Shown here: one piece after another, positions 1-10,741 of the stretch | How positions within the stretch are numbered: position 1 is the first letter of the stretch | Layout: every line of letters begins with the position of its first letter | Source: Bacillus sp. 165 | GTDB taxonomy: Bacteria > Bacillota > Bacilli > Bacillales > Bacillaceae_G | Assembly (NCBI RefSeq): GCF_017742235.1 | Contig: NZ_JAGHKQ010000006.1 | Location: 1-64,000 of the forward strand | Direction: 5' to 3' | Length of the DNA stretch: 64,000 nt | Translations under genes and position numbers: made by a program | Notes under the pieces: model-generated | What the model was told of the DNA's origin: nothing | The model's input: the letters and a program-made list of their open reading frames with translations, nothing else | Database searches by the model: none

Positions 1-59
1 TAGTTGATTTGAATAGTGTTTAAATTTTGTTCCCTTTAATGGCATAATAAAATCCCCCA

Positions 60-112
60 ATAGTAGACTGCCCATCCATTTTATCAGATGGGCTTTTTTT
101 CGTGTCTACTAT
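60..112 (+). terminator. Hairpin terminator inside an outer inverted repeat
   Basis: A 7-bp stem (GCCCATC at 70-76, GATGGGC at 87-93) is followed by seven T on the plus strand, a Rho-independent terminator for a plus-strand gene left of the window. A second 9-bp perfect inverted repeat (ATAGTAGAC 60-68, GTCTACTA-T 104-112) encloses it. On the minus strand the nested stem lies just beyond codY but has no clean T-run, so it would be a weaker stop for the codY transcript. Confidence 0.6.
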
Positions 113-148
113 AAGGGGATAATATCAGCAGCGCGGAAGGTCTTTTTC

Positions 149-928
149 TTAGTTAGCTTTCAATTTTTCTAGTTCTAATAAGAACTTATCATTTAAAACT
201 TTAATATACGTACCCTTCATACCAAGAGAACGAGATTCGATAACGCCTGCACTTTCAAGTTTTCGAAGAGCATTAACGATAACAGAACGTGTAATACCAA
301 CGCGATCTGCAATTTTACTTGCTACAAGCAAGCCTTCGTTACCATTCAACTCTTCAAAAATATGTTCAATAGCCTCTAATTCACTATATGATAGTGAACT
401 GATAGCCATTTGCACAACAGCTTTGCTTCTCGCCTCTTCTTCAATTTGCTCCGCTTTTTCACGTAAAATTTCCATACCAACTACTGTTGCTCCGTATTCA
501 GCCAAAATCAAATCATCATTTAAGAACGGTTGCGTTAAACGTGCCAATACAAGTGTACCTAAACGCTCTCCACTTCCAAGAATCGGCACAACTGTTGTTA
601 AACCTTCTTGAAACAGCTCTTTATTTTCCACTGGAAAAGCAGTGTACTCACTGTTGATATCCAAGTTTGGTGATGTTTCCGTTATATGGAATAAACTTTT
701 TGTATATTCTTCCGGAAACTGACGCTCTGCCAACATTTTTTTCATTCTATCGTTTTCGATTTGCTGATGCACTGCATATCCTAATAATTTTCCACGGCGG
801 CTCACTACGAATACATTCGCTTCGATTACTTTACATAATGTTTCTGCCATTTCTCTAAAGTTTACCGGTCTGCCTGCCGCTTGCTGAAGCAAAGCATTAA
901 TTTGTCTTGTTTTGTCTAGTAATTCCAT
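149..928 (-). CDS. codY: GTP- and branched-chain-amino-acid-sensing global repressor CodY
   Basis: CodY represses nutrient-scavenging, motility and virulence genes while GTP and isoleucine/leucine/valine are plentiful. The 259-residue protein has the usual family length. An N-terminal GAF ligand domain (about 1-155) contains the conserved [11 protein letters not shown] and [12 protein letters not shown] segments, and a C-terminal winged helix (about 180-255) contains [25 protein letters not shown] as the DNA-reading unit. The ATG is preceded by a strong GTAGGAGGATTTTATA ribosome site. It lies 94 nt after hslU as the last gene of xerC-hslV-hslU-codY, the order known from Bacillus. A TTGACA hexamer at about 1003-998 could give it its own promoter, but no convincing -10 follows. 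Identification is secure. Confidence 0.98.
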   Translation of the reverse strand: MELLDKTRQINALLQQAAGRPVNFREMAETLCKVIEANVFVVSRRGKLLGYAVHQQIENDRMKKMLAERQFPEEYTKSLFHITETSPNLDINSEYTAFPVENKELFQEGLTTVVPILGSGERLGTLVLARLTQPFLNDDLILAEYGATVVGMEILREKAEQIEEEARSKAVVQMAISSLSYSELEAIEHIFEELNGNEGLLVASKIADRVGITRSVIVNALRKLESAGVIESRSLGMKGTYIKVLNDKFLLELEKLKAN

Positions 929-1005
929 TATAAAATCCTCCTACAATTTTAAACATTGCTTTTACCACTTGGAAACTTAAGTGAGCCACTTTTACAACCC
1001 TGTCA

Positions 1006-1024
1006 AGAATCAATATTTGATTCT
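1006..1024. repeat. Perfect 19-nt palindrome at the hslU stop
   Basis: AGAATCAA (1006-1013) and TTGATTCT (1017-1024) form a perfect 8-bp inverted repeat with a 3-nt spacer. It overlaps the hslU stop codon and abuts a TTGACA hexamer upstream of codY. No T-run follows on either strand, so an operator or a processing hairpin is more likely than a terminator. The function is unknown. Confidence 0.5.
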
Positions 1025-2420
1025 ATAAAATGAATTGGCTAACATCCTTGTTTCGTGCAATAGTTGATAATTTTTCCTCTACATACTGAGGAGTGATTGT
1101 GATTTTTTCCAATGTAATTTCAGATGCCTCAAAAGATAAGTCTTCGAGCAACTTTTCCATAATGGTGTGAAGTCGCCTTGCACCAATATTGTCCGTATCT
1201 TGATTAACTTGAAAGGCAATCTGTGCAATTTTGTTAATAGCTTCGTCAGAAAATTCAATTTCTATACCTTCAGTCTCTAATAATGCGCGATATTGCTTAA
1301 TTAGCGCATTATCAGGCTCTACCAGTATCTTCACAAAATCTTCCACCGCAAGCTTTTTCAATTCCACCCGAATCGGAAAGCGCCCTTGCAACTCCGGAAT
1401 TAAATCTGACGGTTTAGACATATGAAACGCTCCTGCTGCAACAAACAAAATATGATCCGTCTTTACCGGTCCATACTTTGTCGTAACTGTGGACCCTTCC
1501 ACGATAGGTAGAATATCACGTTGCACTCCTTCTCTCGACACATCAACAGTGCCAGAGCTTTTTCCAGCGATTTTGTCGATTTCATCTATAAAGATAATAC
1601 CGAGCTGCTCGGCACGATATACAGCTTCCTGTGAAACTTCATCCATATCAATCAAGCGCTGCGCCTCTTCATTGGTAAGTACTACACGAGCTTCCTTGAC
1701 CGTCAGCTTGCGTCGTTTTGTTTTCTTTGGCATAAAACTGCCGAGTGCGTCCTGAAAATTCGTCCCCATTTGCTCCATGCCTGTTCCTTGAAATATATCA
1801 AACATAGACGCAGCTTGTTCTTCTACTTCGACGGTGATTTGTTCATTTTCTAATTCACCTGCAGCCAGCTTTCTCTCTACTTCTTTTCGCTTTTGTTCAA
1901 TATCTTTTTCGTCATGCGCAGATGTCGCTTGCGCATCATCATTGTTTTGATAGCCTCCAAATAACATTTCCAAAGGGTTTTTAAAACCGGTTTGTTTTTG
2001 CTTACTTGGAACGAGCACTTGCACAATTCTTTGATTTGCTTGTTCTTCAGCTTTATCTTTGACACGTGCCATTTTTTCTTCTCTTACAATCCGTACAGAT
2101 GTTTCCACTAAATCGCGAACCATAGATTCCACATCGCGGCCAACATACCCTACCTCTGTAAATTTAGTTGCCTCCACTTTAATAAAAGGAGCACCAACAA
2201 GTTTCGCTAGCCTGCGTGCAATTTCTGTTTTTCCGACTCCAGTTGGTCCCATCATTAAAATATTTTTGGGAGCGATTTCATCTCGGATTGATGCATCAAG
2301 CAAACTGCGGCGGTATCGATTCCGCAAAGCGACCGCTACAGCTTTTTTGGCATCTTTTTGTCCAATAATGTACTGATCAAGCTTATCAACGATTTGACGT
2401 GGAGTAAAATGTATGTTCAT
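1023..2420 (-). CDS. hslU: HslU (ClpY) AAA+ unfoldase of the HslUV protease
   Basis: HslU is the hexameric ATPase that unfolds proteins and feeds them into the HslV chamber in the cytoplasm. The 465-residue product has the Walker [10 protein letters not shown] (58-66), the GYVGRDVES pore-loop region, Walker [11 protein letters not shown] and the C-terminal arm ending in QFIL, which normally docks into HslV. The reading frame stays open for 18 codons upstream, but the ATG at 2420 follows AGGGGGTATAG and gives the family N-terminus MNIHFTPRQ. It starts 11 nt after hslV and is co-transcribed with it. B. subtilis calls this gene clpY or codX. Confidence 0.97.
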   Translation of the reverse strand: MNIHFTPRQIVDKLDQYIIGQKDAKKAVAVALRNRYRRSLLDASIRDEIAPKNILMMGPTGVGKTEIARRLAKLVGAPFIKVEATKFTEVGYVGRDVESMVRDLVETSVRIVREEKMARVKDKAEEQANQRIVQVLVPSKQKQTGFKNPLEMLFGGYQNNDDAQATSAHDEKDIEQKRKEVERKLAAGELENEQITVEVEEQAASMFDIFQGTGMEQMGTNFQDALGSFMPKKTKRRKLTVKEARVVLTNEEAQRLIDMDEVSQEAVYRAEQLGIIFIDEIDKIAGKSSGTVDVSREGVQRDILPIVEGSTVTTKYGPVKTDHILFVAAGAFHMSKPSDLIPELQGRFPIRVELKKLAVEDFVKILVEPDNALIKQYRALLETEGIEIEFSDEAINKIAQIAFQVNQDTDNIGARRLHTIMEKLLEDLSFEASEITLEKITITPQYVEEKLSTIARNKDVSQFIL

Positions 2421-2431
2421 CTCTATACCCC

Positions 2432-2974
2432 CTACAGCTCTTCTACAATGATATTTCCGTTTGTATACACACAAATTTCGCTGGCAATTTCGAGACTGGC
2501 TTTGGCAATTTCTCTTGCTGTCATATGGTCGCCTGAATAGTTTTTCAATGCTCTACCTGCTGACAATGCATAATTGCCACCCGATCCGATAGCTAAAATG
2601 CCATCATCCGGTTCAATAACCTCTCCTGATCCGCTCACAAGAAGCAAGCCGTTTGCATCCATTACGATTAAAAGTGCTTCTAACTGTCGCAGCACCTTAT
2701 CACTTCTCCATTTTTTCGCTAGTTCGACTGCCGCTCTTTGCAAATTCCCATTATACTCTTCTAGCTTGCCTTCAAACATTTCAAACAATGTAAAAGCATC
2801 TGCGACAGAGCCTGCAAAACCAGCGACTACCTTTCCATGAAACAGCCTTCTTACTTTCCGAGCGGTATTCTTCATGACAACGGTATTTCCCATCGTAACT
2901 TGCCCATCTCCTGCCATTGCGCACTTTCCTTTATGTTGAATGGCAAAGATTGTGGTAGCATGGAAATTTCCCAT
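2432..2974 (-). CDS. hslV: HslV (ClpQ/CodW) proteasome-like peptidase
   Basis: This is the proteolytic dodecamer partner of HslU, an N-terminal-nucleophile hydrolase of 180 residues. The sequence shows the Ntn-fold segments [22 protein letters not shown] and [14 protein letters not shown]. In most HslV proteins the mature N-terminus is a Thr-Thr pair right after Met. Here the TT is at positions 7-8 behind MGNFHA, and residue 2 is Gly, whereas B. subtilis CodW carries Ser at position 2. The start is fixed by AAAGGAG eight nt upstream of the ATG. It follows xerC by 106 nt. How its nucleophile is exposed cannot be read from sequence. Confidence 0.96.
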   Translation of the reverse strand: MGNFHATTIFAIQHKGKCAMAGDGQVTMGNTVVMKNTARKVRRLFHGKVVAGFAGSVADAFTLFEMFEGKLEEYNGNLQRAAVELAKKWRSDKVLRQLEALLIVMDANGLLLVSGSGEVIEPDDGILAIGSGGNYALSAGRALKNYSGDHMTAREIAKASLEIASEICVYTNGNIIVEEL

Positions 2975-3080
2975 TCGAAAAACTCCTTTTCTAAGATTCT
3001 TATACTACTTTAATTACAATGCACTATCTTATATATATTGGCATGAAATGCTTTATATGTAGATTCTGATATGTTATTCA

Positions 3081-3974
3081 CTATGCACGTGGATGATGTG
3101 ACATATATACCGAACGCAATCTATCTTTTGATACGTGCGTATATATTTGAGTAGTCGACAAATGCTCATGCCCGAGCAACTCTTGAACCGTACGTAAATC
3201 CGCTCCTTCATTTAGCATATGAGTAGCGAATGTATGCCTAAGCGTATGAGGACTAATATGAACGGATGACGATGCCGACTGAATCATTCGATTTAGTATA
3301 TATCGAATGCCTCGTTCGGTCAAAGGCATTCCTCTCGCATTTAAAAACACGTGCTGTGATTCATTCTTTCCCTTCTGGAGTTGCTGCCGCCCATCATTTA
3401 AGTATGTATGTAATGCATCTTGCGCAAAACTTCCGAATGGAACATAACGCTGCTTATTTCCTTTTCCATTTAAAAGGACTGTTCCAACGTTCATATCAAC
3501 ATCACCTAGCTGCAGTTTACAGCACTCACTGACGCGCATTCCTGTTGCATACAGCATTTCCAATAACGCTTGGTCCCGCTGTCCAGTAGGCGTTATATCA
3601 GACACATGAAACAGTTTTTGTAATTCTTCATCGTATAAAAATTGTGGAATTGAAATTTCTTTTTTAGGCAAGGATGCAAGCGCAAATGGATTTTCTACAC
3701 AATATCCTTCTCGCATCATAAAACGATACAAACTCCGCAAGCTGGAAATTTTCCTTGCCACTGATCTTCTCGAAAGTTGTGCTTGATGAAGCGTTGTTAA
3801 ATACAGACGAACATCTGTATAGGTAACAGTATCAATAGACGAAATACTCTCTTGCCTTATAAAGGTAAAAAACTGTTCTAAGTCATTCACATAACTCGCA
3901 ATAGTATATTGTGAATAATTCTTTTCAATTTGTAAATATCTGACGAACATTTGTAACAATTTATTCACATTCAT
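3081..3974 (-). CDS. xerC: Tyrosine recombinase XerC (CodV)
   Basis: XerC, with XerD, resolves chromosome dimers at dif near the terminus. The 297-residue protein has an N-terminal SAM-like core-binding domain (about 1-95) and a C-terminal catalytic domain. The active-site set is complete: Arg147 (GMRVSE), Lys171 in the beta-hairpin, His243 and Arg246 (HTLRHTF), His269 (LLGHE) and the nucleophile Tyr278 (IYTH). The ATG follows AAGGGGGTGAATAG directly after the trmFO terminator. Position beside hslV-hslU-codY marks it as CodV, a chromosomal housekeeping recombinase and not a phage integrase. Confidence 0.96.
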   Translation of the reverse strand: MNVNKLLQMFVRYLQIEKNYSQYTIASYVNDLEQFFTFIRQESISSIDTVTYTDVRLYLTTLHQAQLSRRSVARKISSLRSLYRFMMREGYCVENPFALASLPKKEISIPQFLYDEELQKLFHVSDITPTGQRDQALLEMLYATGMRVSECCKLQLGDVDMNVGTVLLNGKGNKQRYVPFGSFAQDALHTYLNDGRQQLQKGKNESQHVFLNARGMPLTERGIRYILNRMIQSASSSVHISPHTLRHTFATHMLNEGADLRTVQELLGHEHLSTTQIYTHVSKDRLRSVYMSHHPRA

Positions 3975-3991
3975 CTATTCACCCCCTTAAA

Positions 3992-4026
3992 AAGGCTACT
4001 AAATCATATCATAATTTAGTAGCCTT
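3992..4026 (-). terminator. Terminator between trmFO and xerC
   Basis: A 13-bp perfect stem (AAGGCTACTAAAT/ATTTAGTAGCCTT) with a 9-nt loop is followed on the minus strand by TTTTT. It ends the trmFO transcript; the xerC ribosome site begins immediately after the T-run. Confidence 0.85.
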
Positions 4027-4040
4027 AGCAAGGCATTTGA

Positions 4041-5342
4041 CTAAATATTTATAAAATTCCGAATTGTTTCTAACGCTCTGTTTGCATATGCTTCATAGCG
4101 TTCTTGTTTCTTCTTAATCTTTGTTTCTAACGGAGCAAACAGCCCAAAGTTTGCATTCATCGGCTGGAACGTTTTCGCATTGGTGGTCGTAATATAGTGT
4201 GCCATGCTTCCCATTGCAGTTTCCGGCGGTAAAGTGACTAATTCTTCGCCAAGCACCAGTCTAGCAGCATTAATTCCAGCAAGCAACCCAGAAGCTGCCG
4301 ACTCTACGTATCCTTCTACTCCAGTCATCTGTCCTGCGAAAAATAAATCATCACGTTCTTTATATTGATAGGTTGCACGCAAAAGCTTCGGTGAATTTAT
4401 AAATGTATTACGATGCATTACGCCGTATCGAACAATTTCTGCATTTTCCAATCCTGGAATAAGCTGAAGCACTTCTTTCTGCGGTCCCCACTTTAAATGA
4501 GTTTGGAAACCTACAATATTATATAGTGTACCTGCTGCATCATCTTGACGAAGCTGTACTACAGCATAAGGTCTTTTTCCGGTTTTCGGGTCTTCTAATC
4601 CTACTGGCTTCATCGGTCCAAATAATAATGTTTTCTTCCCCCGCGCTGCCATAACTTCTACTGGCATACAGCCTTCGAAAAAGATTTCCTTTTCAAACTC
4701 TTTTAATGGCACAGTTTCTGCCGCTATAAGCGCATCATAAAAGCGATCGAATTCTTCTTCAGTCATCGGGCAATTTAAGTAAGCTGCCTCTCCTTTATCG
4801 TATCGAGACTTTAAGTACGCCTTATTCATATCGATACTGTCTTTTTCAATGATAGGTGCAGCAGCATCATAAAAGTAAAAATACTCTTCTCCAGTTAAAG
4901 CCTTTAATTGCTCAGATAAAACCTTCGATGTCAATGGTCCCGTTGCAATTACAGTAGGATTGTGCGGTATTTCAGTCATCTCTTCAGTTATAACCGTAAC
5001 GTTGGGATGGTTCTTTACATAATCCGTCACTTTAGCAGCAAATTCATGGCGGTCTACAGCTAATGCTCCTCCTGCAGGAACAGAGCATTCATCTGCTGCT
5101 CGAATAATAACCGAATCTAGCATGCGCATCTCTTCCTTTATCACGCCAACAGCATTTGTCAGTCCGTTAGCACGTAACGAATTGCTGCACACTAGCTCTG
5201 CAAATTTATCTGTATGATGAGCGGGCGTTTGTTTCACCGGACGCATTTCATATAAATTGACTTTCACACCGCGTTTCGCTATTTGGTAGGCTGCCTCACT
5301 TCCGGCTAAACCAGCTCCAATTACATTCACTATTTTTTCCAT
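4041..5342 (-). CDS. trmFO: Folate/FAD-dependent tRNA U54 methyltransferase TrmFO
   Basis: TrmFO makes ribothymidine at tRNA position 54, using methylenetetrahydrofolate as carbon source and FADH2 as reductant. The 433-residue protein opens with the FAD dinucleotide motif [12 protein letters not shown]. It carries the conserved CSNSLRAN segment, the FFEGCMPVE motif with its conserved cysteine, and the C-terminal [24 protein letters not shown] nucleotide-binding segment. The frame opens with a GTG nine nt further upstream, but AAAGGTGAT sits right on that codon and is correctly spaced for the ATG at 5342. It is the gene called gid in older annotations, next to topA as in B. subtilis. Confidence 0.96.
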   Translation of the reverse strand: MEKIVNVIGAGLAGSEAAYQIAKRGVKVNLYEMRPVKQTPAHHTDKFAELVCSNSLRANGLTNAVGVIKEEMRMLDSVIIRAADECSVPAGGALAVDRHEFAAKVTDYVKNHPNVTVITEEMTEIPHNPTVIATGPLTSKVLSEQLKALTGEEYFYFYDAAAPIIEKDSIDMNKAYLKSRYDKGEAAYLNCPMTEEEFDRFYDALIAAETVPLKEFEKEIFFEGCMPVEVMAARGKKTLLFGPMKPVGLEDPKTGKRPYAVVQLRQDDAAGTLYNIVGFQTHLKWGPQKEVLQLIPGLENAEIVRYGVMHRNTFINSPKLLRATYQYKERDDLFFAGQMTGVEGYVESAASGLLAGINAARLVLGEELVTLPPETAMGSMAHYITTTNAKTFQPMNANFGLFAPLETKIKKKQERYEAYANRALETIRNFINI

Positions 5343-5401
5343 TCCTATCACCTTTCCAGTATAATTACAGGTATATGCTCAACTTACATTACTCCCGAAA
5401 A

Positions 5402-5426
5402 AAATGTGAGCTTTCCGCTCACATTT
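5402..5426 (-). terminator. topA terminator
   Basis: A 10-bp perfect stem (AAATGTGAGC/GCTCACATTT, 5-nt loop) followed by TTTTTTT on the minus strand. Its first arm includes the last codons and stop of topA, so little or no untranslated 3' sequence precedes it. Confidence 0.85.
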
Positions 5427-7497
5427 GCTGTTCCTCTTCATAATCACAGGATACACATTGGACTTGCACACCTTTTTTGAGCTTCTTCTCCACAAGCATA
5501 TTTTCACACTTCGGACATTTTCTTCCGATTGGTTTATCCCAAGATAAGAAATCACATTCAGGAAATTGATCGCAACCATAAAAAATACGTTTCTTTTTAT
5601 TGCTTTTACGTTCAATAATTTGTCCTTTTTCACACTTCGGACACTGTACCCCGATTTCTTTTACAATAGCCTTTGTATTACGACAATCCGGGAAGTTTGA
5701 GCAGGCCATAAACTTTCCATATCTACCCATTTTAAAGACCATCGGATGCCCGCATTCTTCACAATCCTCACCTGCCGGCTCATCCTTAATTTCCACTTCC
5801 CTCATTTCTTTCTCTGCTTTTTCCAAATGCCGTTCAAAGCCGATGTAAAATTCATCTATTATTTCTACCCATCTAGCATTTCCATCTTCAACTTTATCTA
5901 AATTGTTCTCCATATTGGCAGTAAATTCGATATTAATTATATCCGGGAAAAATTCCAATATTAATTCGATTACAATTTCTCCTAATTCTGTCGGAACAAA
6001 CCTTTTATTATCAAGGGTAACATACCCTCTTTTTTGAATGGTTTCCAAAGTCGGAACATATGTAGATGGTCTGCCTATACCAAGCTCTTCTAGCGTCCTC
6101 ACAAGACGCGCTTCAGTGTAACGCGGAGGCGGCTGTGTAAAATGCTGCTTCGGTGTGATATCTTTTGAATACACCGTTTCCCCTACCTCCATATCCGGCA
6201 ACACCCGATCTCTTTCTTCTGTTTCATCATCTGTTGTTTCCACATACACCTTCATAAAACCAGGAAATTTTACAACTGAGCCGTTCGCACGAAATGTAAC
6301 AGCATCACACTCAAGGTTTACCGCCACAGTGTCCATTACAGCAGGCGCCATTAGACTAGCGATAAAGCGTTCCCAAATAAGTTTGTAGAGACGATATTGA
6401 TCACGGTTTAAATATGCTTTTAGATCGTCTGGTTTACGTAAAGCCGATGTCGGTCGAATAGCTTCATGCGCATCTTGAGCATTGTTTTTCTTTCCTTCTT
6501 TTTTCTTTTCAGAGGACACATAGCCCTTACCGAACTTCTCTTCAATATATCCATGCGCTTCTTTTTCAGCTGTTTCTGAAATTCGGGTAGAGTCCGTTCT
6601 CATATATGTAATTAAACCGACCGTTCCTTCTTTACCAATATCGATTCCTTCGTAAAGCTGCTGAGCCAGGGACATTGTTTTTTTTGCTCTCATGTTTAAC
6701 TTACGAGCAGCTTCTTGTTGAAGAGAAGATGTAGTAAACGGCAAAGCAGGATTTCGCTTTCGTTCCTTTTTCTTTACAGATTGGATCTTAAAGAGGTTGC
6801 TCTCTAATTTTTTTAGAATGTCCATTACCTGTTCTTCGTTTGTTAACTCTGTTTTTTCACCATTCAATCCATAAAAAGAAGCTTCAAACCCTTCTTTGCC
6901 TTTGATAAAGTCCCCTTTAATTGTCCAAAACTCTTCCGGTTCAAAAGCTTGAATCTCACGTTCTCGTTCCATAATCAAACGAACAGCGACAGATTGCACT
7001 CGTCCGGCACTCAATCCTTTTTTCACTTTCTTCCATAATAACGGGCTGATATTGTACCCTACCAGTCTATCCAGTACACGGCGAGCTTGCTGAGCATCTA
7101 CTAAATTCATATCGATCGGACGCGGCTTTTTGAAAGACTCTTTTATAGCGTCCTTTGTAATCTCGTTAAACACTACACGACAATCAGATGTTGTATCCAC
7201 ATTCAACGTATTTGCCAAATGCCAAGCAATCGCTTCCCCTTCACGATCCGGGTCAGCTGCAAGGTATACTTTTTTTACTTTTTTCGCAGCTGTTTTTAAG
7301 TCCTTTAAAACCGGACCTTTGCCGCGGATAGTAATATACTTTGGCGTATAGTTATTTTTCACTTCAATGCCCATCTGACTTTTTGGCAAATCACGCACGT
7401 GTCCCATGGATGCAATAACTTTATATTTTTTTCCTAAATATTTTTCTATCGTTTTCGCTTTTGAAGGCGACTCTACGATTACTAAGTAATCTGCCAT
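5419..7497 (-). CDS. topA: DNA topoisomerase I (type IA)
   Basis: TopA relaxes negative supercoils behind RNA polymerase. The 692-residue enzyme has an N-terminal Toprim domain ([17 protein letters not shown], later [15 protein letters not shown]) and the active-site tyrosine motif [13 protein letters not shown] near residue 300. Three zinc-ribbon modules follow from about 578 (CEECGHP, CPKCEKG and CPKCENM, each paired with later cysteines). The C-terminus matches the Bacillus three-finger architecture. Upstream, TTGACA at 7611-7606 lies inside a small GAGTTGT/ACAACTC palindrome with a poor GTTATT -10 seventeen nt on, a possible but weak promoter. dprA lies before it, separated by a terminator. 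Confidence 0.98.
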   Translation of the reverse strand: MADYLVIVESPSKAKTIEKYLGKKYKVIASMGHVRDLPKSQMGIEVKNNYTPKYITIRGKGPVLKDLKTAAKKVKKVYLAADPDREGEAIAWHLANTLNVDTTSDCRVVFNEITKDAIKESFKKPRPIDMNLVDAQQARRVLDRLVGYNISPLLWKKVKKGLSAGRVQSVAVRLIMEREREIQAFEPEEFWTIKGDFIKGKEGFEASFYGLNGEKTELTNEEQVMDILKKLESNLFKIQSVKKKERKRNPALPFTTSSLQQEAARKLNMRAKKTMSLAQQLYEGIDIGKEGTVGLITYMRTDSTRISETAEKEAHGYIEEKFGKGYVSSEKKKEGKKNNAQDAHEAIRPTSALRKPDDLKAYLNRDQYRLYKLIWERFIASLMAPAVMDTVAVNLECDAVTFRANGSVVKFPGFMKVYVETTDDETEERDRVLPDMEVGETVYSKDITPKQHFTQPPPRYTEARLVRTLEELGIGRPSTYVPTLETIQKRGYVTLDNKRFVPTELGEIVIELILEFFPDIINIEFTANMENNLDKVEDGNARWVEIIDEFYIGFERHLEKAEKEMREVEIKDEPAGEDCEECGHPMVFKMGRYGKFMACSNFPDCRNTKAIVKEIGVQCPKCEKGQIIERKSNKKKRIFYGCDQFPECDFLSWDKPIGRKCPKCENMLVEKKLKKGVQVQCVSCDYEEEQQM

Positions 7498-7633
7498 TCA
7501 ATTAGCCTCCTTAAGAGGTGAGATAAAGTATTCACTATTATTATTTATACATATACTATTTGTCAATCAAGAATGAATATAAAATAACATACATAGCAAG
7601 GGAGTTGTCAACAACTCTTTTAAAATATAAGGG

Positions 7634-7661
7634 AAAAAATAGTCTTTTAAGACTATTTTTT
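7634..7661 (-). terminator. dprA terminator
   Basis: AAAAAATAGTCTT and AAGACTATTTTTT form a long A/T-bounded stem with a T-run on the minus strand. It overlaps the last codons and stop of dprA. Confidence 0.85.
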
Positions 7662-8528
7662 CAGCTCTTCTTCTATATCTCCTGCACATAATACAAGCTT
7701 TGCTCCTTGCTGAATCAACCTGTTTGTACCGACAGAAAGAAGAGAGGTAATAGGACCAGGAACCGCAAAAACTTCTCTATTTTGATCAATTGCACAGTCT
7801 GCTGTAATAAGCGAACCACTTCTTTCTTTCCCTTCTACAACCAATACACCTAAGGACAGACCGCTGATAATCCTGTTTCGTTTTGGGAAATACCACTTTT
7901 GAGAACGGTAATGAGGAGGATATTCTGTAAGAAGCAAGTGTTCATTTTTCAAAGTTTGCGCTAGATATTCGTTTTCCTTTGGGTAAATATAATCAAACCC
8001 TCCCCCAAGCACAGCAATCGTTTTTCCTTTGTATTGTATAGCAGCTTCGTGCGCTGTTGTATCAATGCCTTTCGCTAAACCGCTGACAATAATCCAATTC
8101 TGCTGCAGAAGCTCCTGCAATAGCACATGTACACTTGTATTTCCATACGCGGTAGGATTTCTTGCTCCTACAACTGCAAGCTTACGAGACTCTTTTAATA
8201 ATGATCGTTCCCCTTTTCCGTATAATACAAACGGCGGATCAGCAATTTCTTTCAACAACGCTGGATAATCTTCATCAAAAATAGTAACGTAGAATACATT
8301 TTTCCTTTGCAGTTCTTGTAGTATAAAAGAAATAGAGACTGTGCGAAGGTGAGTAAATAATCGCAGCGCTTTAGAGGGGGTTAAATGCAATAAGGTTTCG
8401 AAATCTGAAGGCTGATAGGAATATAGATTCACGAGGCTTGGATCTATTTGCAAAAGACGAAGCAGTGTCTTCCAGTGATTTGCAAATAGATAGTGGACAT
8501 GCAACAATCGTTCACTTGGTTTAATCAT
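7653..8528 (-). CDS. dprA: DNA-processing protein DprA (Smf)
   Basis: DprA binds incoming single-stranded DNA and loads RecA during transformation, and it is conserved well beyond naturally competent species. The 291-residue product has an N-terminal helical domain, then the extended Rossmann fold with VVGARNPTAYG, IVSGLAKGIDTTAHEAA, TIAVLGGGFDYIYPKEN and TEYPPHYRSQKWYFPKRNRIISGLS, all hallmarks of the family. The open frame begins six codons earlier, but AAAGGAGAT lies just before the ATG at 8528. It is flanked by terminators on both sides, so it is probably transcribed alone. Whether the host is competent cannot be inferred from this gene. Confidence 0.95.
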   Translation of the reverse strand: MIKPSERLLHVHYLFANHWKTLLRLLQIDPSLVNLYSYQPSDFETLLHLTPSKALRLFTHLRTVSISFILQELQRKNVFYVTIFDEDYPALLKEIADPPFVLYGKGERSLLKESRKLAVVGARNPTAYGNTSVHVLLQELLQQNWIIVSGLAKGIDTTAHEAAIQYKGKTIAVLGGGFDYIYPKENEYLAQTLKNEHLLLTEYPPHYRSQKWYFPKRNRIISGLSLGVLVVEGKERSGSLITADCAIDQNREVFAVPGPITSLLSVGTNRLIQQGAKLVLCAGDIEEELKK

Positions 8529-8569
8529 TCCGATCTCCTTTACCATAATATTAATTATGTAAACACGAA

Positions 8570-8604
8570 AAAGAAGGATGCCCTCAAAGAGAGCCTCCTT
8601 CTTT
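8570..8604 (-). terminator. sucCD terminator
   Basis: Stem AAAGAAGGA/TCCTTCTTT with additional inner pairing (CCTC/GAGAG), followed by a short T-run on the minus strand, just beyond the sucD stop. Confidence 0.75.
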
Positions 8605-8612
8605 CATTTATA

Positions 8613-9515
8613 TTAATGAGTTTTGCAAGTTTCAAGCAATCCCTTTTCTTTTAAAACAGAAATTAACGTTTCACCCATAACTGATGGCGTTTCTGCTACT
8701 TTAATTCCGCACTCTTCCATTGTTCTGATTTTTTCCGCAGCTGTACCTTTACCGCCAGAAATAATCGCCCCAGCATGGCCCATGCGTTTTCCAGGAGGTG
8801 CTGTTTGACCACCAATGAAGCCTACTACTGGCTTCTTCATGTTTGCTTTTACCCACTCAGCAGCCTCTTCTTCTGCTGTTCCACCGATTTCTCCAATCAT
8901 AATAACAGCATGTGTTTCTTCATCTTCGTTAAACGCATTTAGCACGTCAATGAAGTTTGTACCGTTAACAGGATCTCCACCGATACCTACTGCAGTAGAT
9001 TGACCGATACCTGCTTGTGTCAACTGATGAACAGCTTCGTATGTTAACGTACCAGAACGAGAAACAATACCCACATGGCCTTTCATATGAATATAACCCG
9101 GCATAATACCGATTTTACATTCTTCTGGAGTAATAACGCCAGGGCAGTTCGGTCCTACAAGGCGTGTTTTCTTACCTTCCATGTACTTTTTCACTTTTAC
9201 CATGTCTAGTACAGGAATACCTTCTGTAATACATACTACTAACTCTAATTCCGCATCTACCGCTTCCATGATAGAGTCTGCAGCGAATGCAGGCGGCACG
9301 TAGATAACCGATGCGTTAGCACCTGTAGCCTTCACCGCTTCTTCTACTGTATTAAATACAGGTACACCTGCAATTTCTGTACCGCCCTTACCAGGAGATG
9401 TACCGCCAACGATTTTTGTTCCGTATTCCAGCATTTGTGTTGCATGGAATAGACCTTGTTTACCTGTAATACCTTGAACGATTACTTTTGTATCTTTATT
9501 GATAAATACGCTCAT
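8613..9515 (-). CDS. sucD: Succinyl-CoA synthetase alpha subunit
   Basis: The alpha subunit of the TCA-cycle ligase that converts succinyl-CoA to succinate with substrate-level phosphorylation. The 300-residue protein has the CoA-binding fold ([16 protein letters not shown]), the [10 protein letters not shown] segment and [10 protein letters not shown] near residue 247, whose histidine is the phosphorylated catalytic residue. It lies 19 nt after sucC and is co-transcribed with it. Length and sequence are typical of Bacillus SucD. Confidence 0.98.
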   Translation of the reverse strand: MSVFINKDTKVIVQGITGKQGLFHATQMLEYGTKIVGGTSPGKGGTEIAGVPVFNTVEEAVKATGANASVIYVPPAFAADSIMEAVDAELELVVCITEGIPVLDMVKVKKYMEGKKTRLVGPNCPGVITPEECKIGIMPGYIHMKGHVGIVSRSGTLTYEAVHQLTQAGIGQSTAVGIGGDPVNGTNFIDVLNAFNEDEETHAVIMIGEIGGTAEEEAAEWVKANMKKPVVGFIGGQTAPPGKRMGHAGAIISGGKGTAAEKIRTMEECGIKVAETPSVMGETLISVLKEKGLLETCKTH

Positions 9516-9534
9516 CCTTGTCCCCTACCTTCCG

Positions 9535-10695
9535 TTAGCCTACAAGAGAAACGATTTTTTGTGCACCGTCTGCCATGGATTCTGCAGCAGTGATATTTAA
9601 ACCGGACTCATTTAAGATTTTCTTTCCAAGCTCAACGTTTGTACCTTCTAAACGAACTACAAGCGGAAGTTCTAAACCTACTTGTTTTGTCGCTTCTATT
9701 ACACCATTTGCGATAACGTCACACTTCATGATGCCACCGAAGATATTTACGAAAATTCCCTTTACATTTTGGTCAGAAAGAATGATTTTGAACGCTTCCG
9801 TTACTTTTTCAGCCGTAGCACCGCCACCAACATCCAGGAAGTTTGCAGGGTCTCCGCCGTAATGTTTAATGATATCCATAGTCGCCATCGCTAGTCCCGC
9901 ACCGTTAACCATGCAGCCGATGTTACCGTCTAAGGAAATGTAGTTTAAATCATATTTAGAAGCTTCGATTTCCTTTACATCTTCTTCATCAAGATCGCGA
10001 AGCGCTTGAATGTCAGAATGACGATATAGTGCATTGGAATCAAAGTTTAATTTTGCATCTAACGCCATAACTTTTCCATCACCTGTTACTACAAGCGGGT
10101 TAATTTCTGCGATAGAACAATCTTTCTCTACAAACGCAGCGTAAAGACTCATCATAAACTTAACTGCTTGTCCAACTAATTCTTTCGGAATATTGATATT
10201 AAATGCAATACGTCGCGCTTGGAACGCTTGTAAGCCAACTGCAGGATCGATATATTCTTTAAAGATTTTTTCAGGTGTGTGTTCTGCTACCTCTTCAATC
10301 TCTGTACCGCCTTCTTCAGACGCCATTAATACAACTTGAGAAGTTGCACGGTCTAGTACAAGACCTACGTAATATTCTTTTTTAATATCGCAGCCCTCTT
10401 CGATAAGTAAGCGCTTAACTTCCTTACCTTCCGGTCCTGTTTGATGGGTTACAAGCGTGCTTCCTAAGATTGTTTCTGCATATGTACGGACTTCGTCCAG
10501 ACTTTTCGCAACCTTAACGCCGCCAGCTTTCCCGCGTCCGCCCGCATGGATTTGTGCCTTAACTACGCATACTTGAGTTCCTAATTCTTTTGCCGCCTCA
10601 ACAGCTTCTTCTACTGTGAAAGCAACTTTTCCGTTAGGAACGCTTACACCATAGGTTCTAAGGATTTCTTTTCCTTGATACTCATGGATATTCAT
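9535..10695 (-). CDS. sucC: Succinyl-CoA synthetase beta subunit
   Basis: The nucleotide-binding subunit of succinyl-CoA synthetase. The 386-residue protein has an ATP-grasp fold from the N-terminus ([40 protein letters not shown]) and a C-terminal flavodoxin-like domain with [13 protein letters not shown] and [13 protein letters not shown]. The ATG is preceded by AGGGAGGATGGGTC. A sigma-A-type promoter lies about 50 nt upstream (10742-10770). It is the first gene of the sucCD operon. Confidence 0.98.
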   Translation of the reverse strand: MNIHEYQGKEILRTYGVSVPNGKVAFTVEEAVEAAKELGTQVCVVKAQIHAGGRGKAGGVKVAKSLDEVRTYAETILGSTLVTHQTGPEGKEVKRLLIEEGCDIKKEYYVGLVLDRATSQVVLMASEEGGTEIEEVAEHTPEKIFKEYIDPAVGLQAFQARRIAFNINIPKELVGQAVKFMMSLYAAFVEKDCSIAEINPLVVTGDGKVMALDAKLNFDSNALYRHSDIQALRDLDEEDVKEIEASKYDLNYISLDGNIGCMVNGAGLAMATMDIIKHYGGDPANFLDVGGGATAEKVTEAFKIILSDQNVKGIFVNIFGGIMKCDVIANGVIEATKQVGLELPLVVRLEGTNVELGKKILNESGLNITAAESMADGAQKIVSLVG

Positions 10696-10741
10696 GACCC
10701 ATCCTCCCTAATTTGACAAAAAGTAAAAACACTTCGTTTAC

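Noticed and set aside
423..611. Open frames opposite codY, hslU, smc, recG and other genes
   Set aside because: They lie wholly inside well-supported genes, read in antisense, have no ribosome sites and resemble no protein family; they reflect low stop density opposite conserved genes.
3081..3974. Phage or integron integrase
   Set aside because: It is XerC/CodV by its conserved place beside hslV-hslU-codY; no attachment sites or mobile genes are near.
7583..7611. topA promoter (TTGACA with GTTATT)
   Set aside because: The -35 is perfect but the -10 matches only half and no upstream element compensates, so it is mentioned in the topA entry only.
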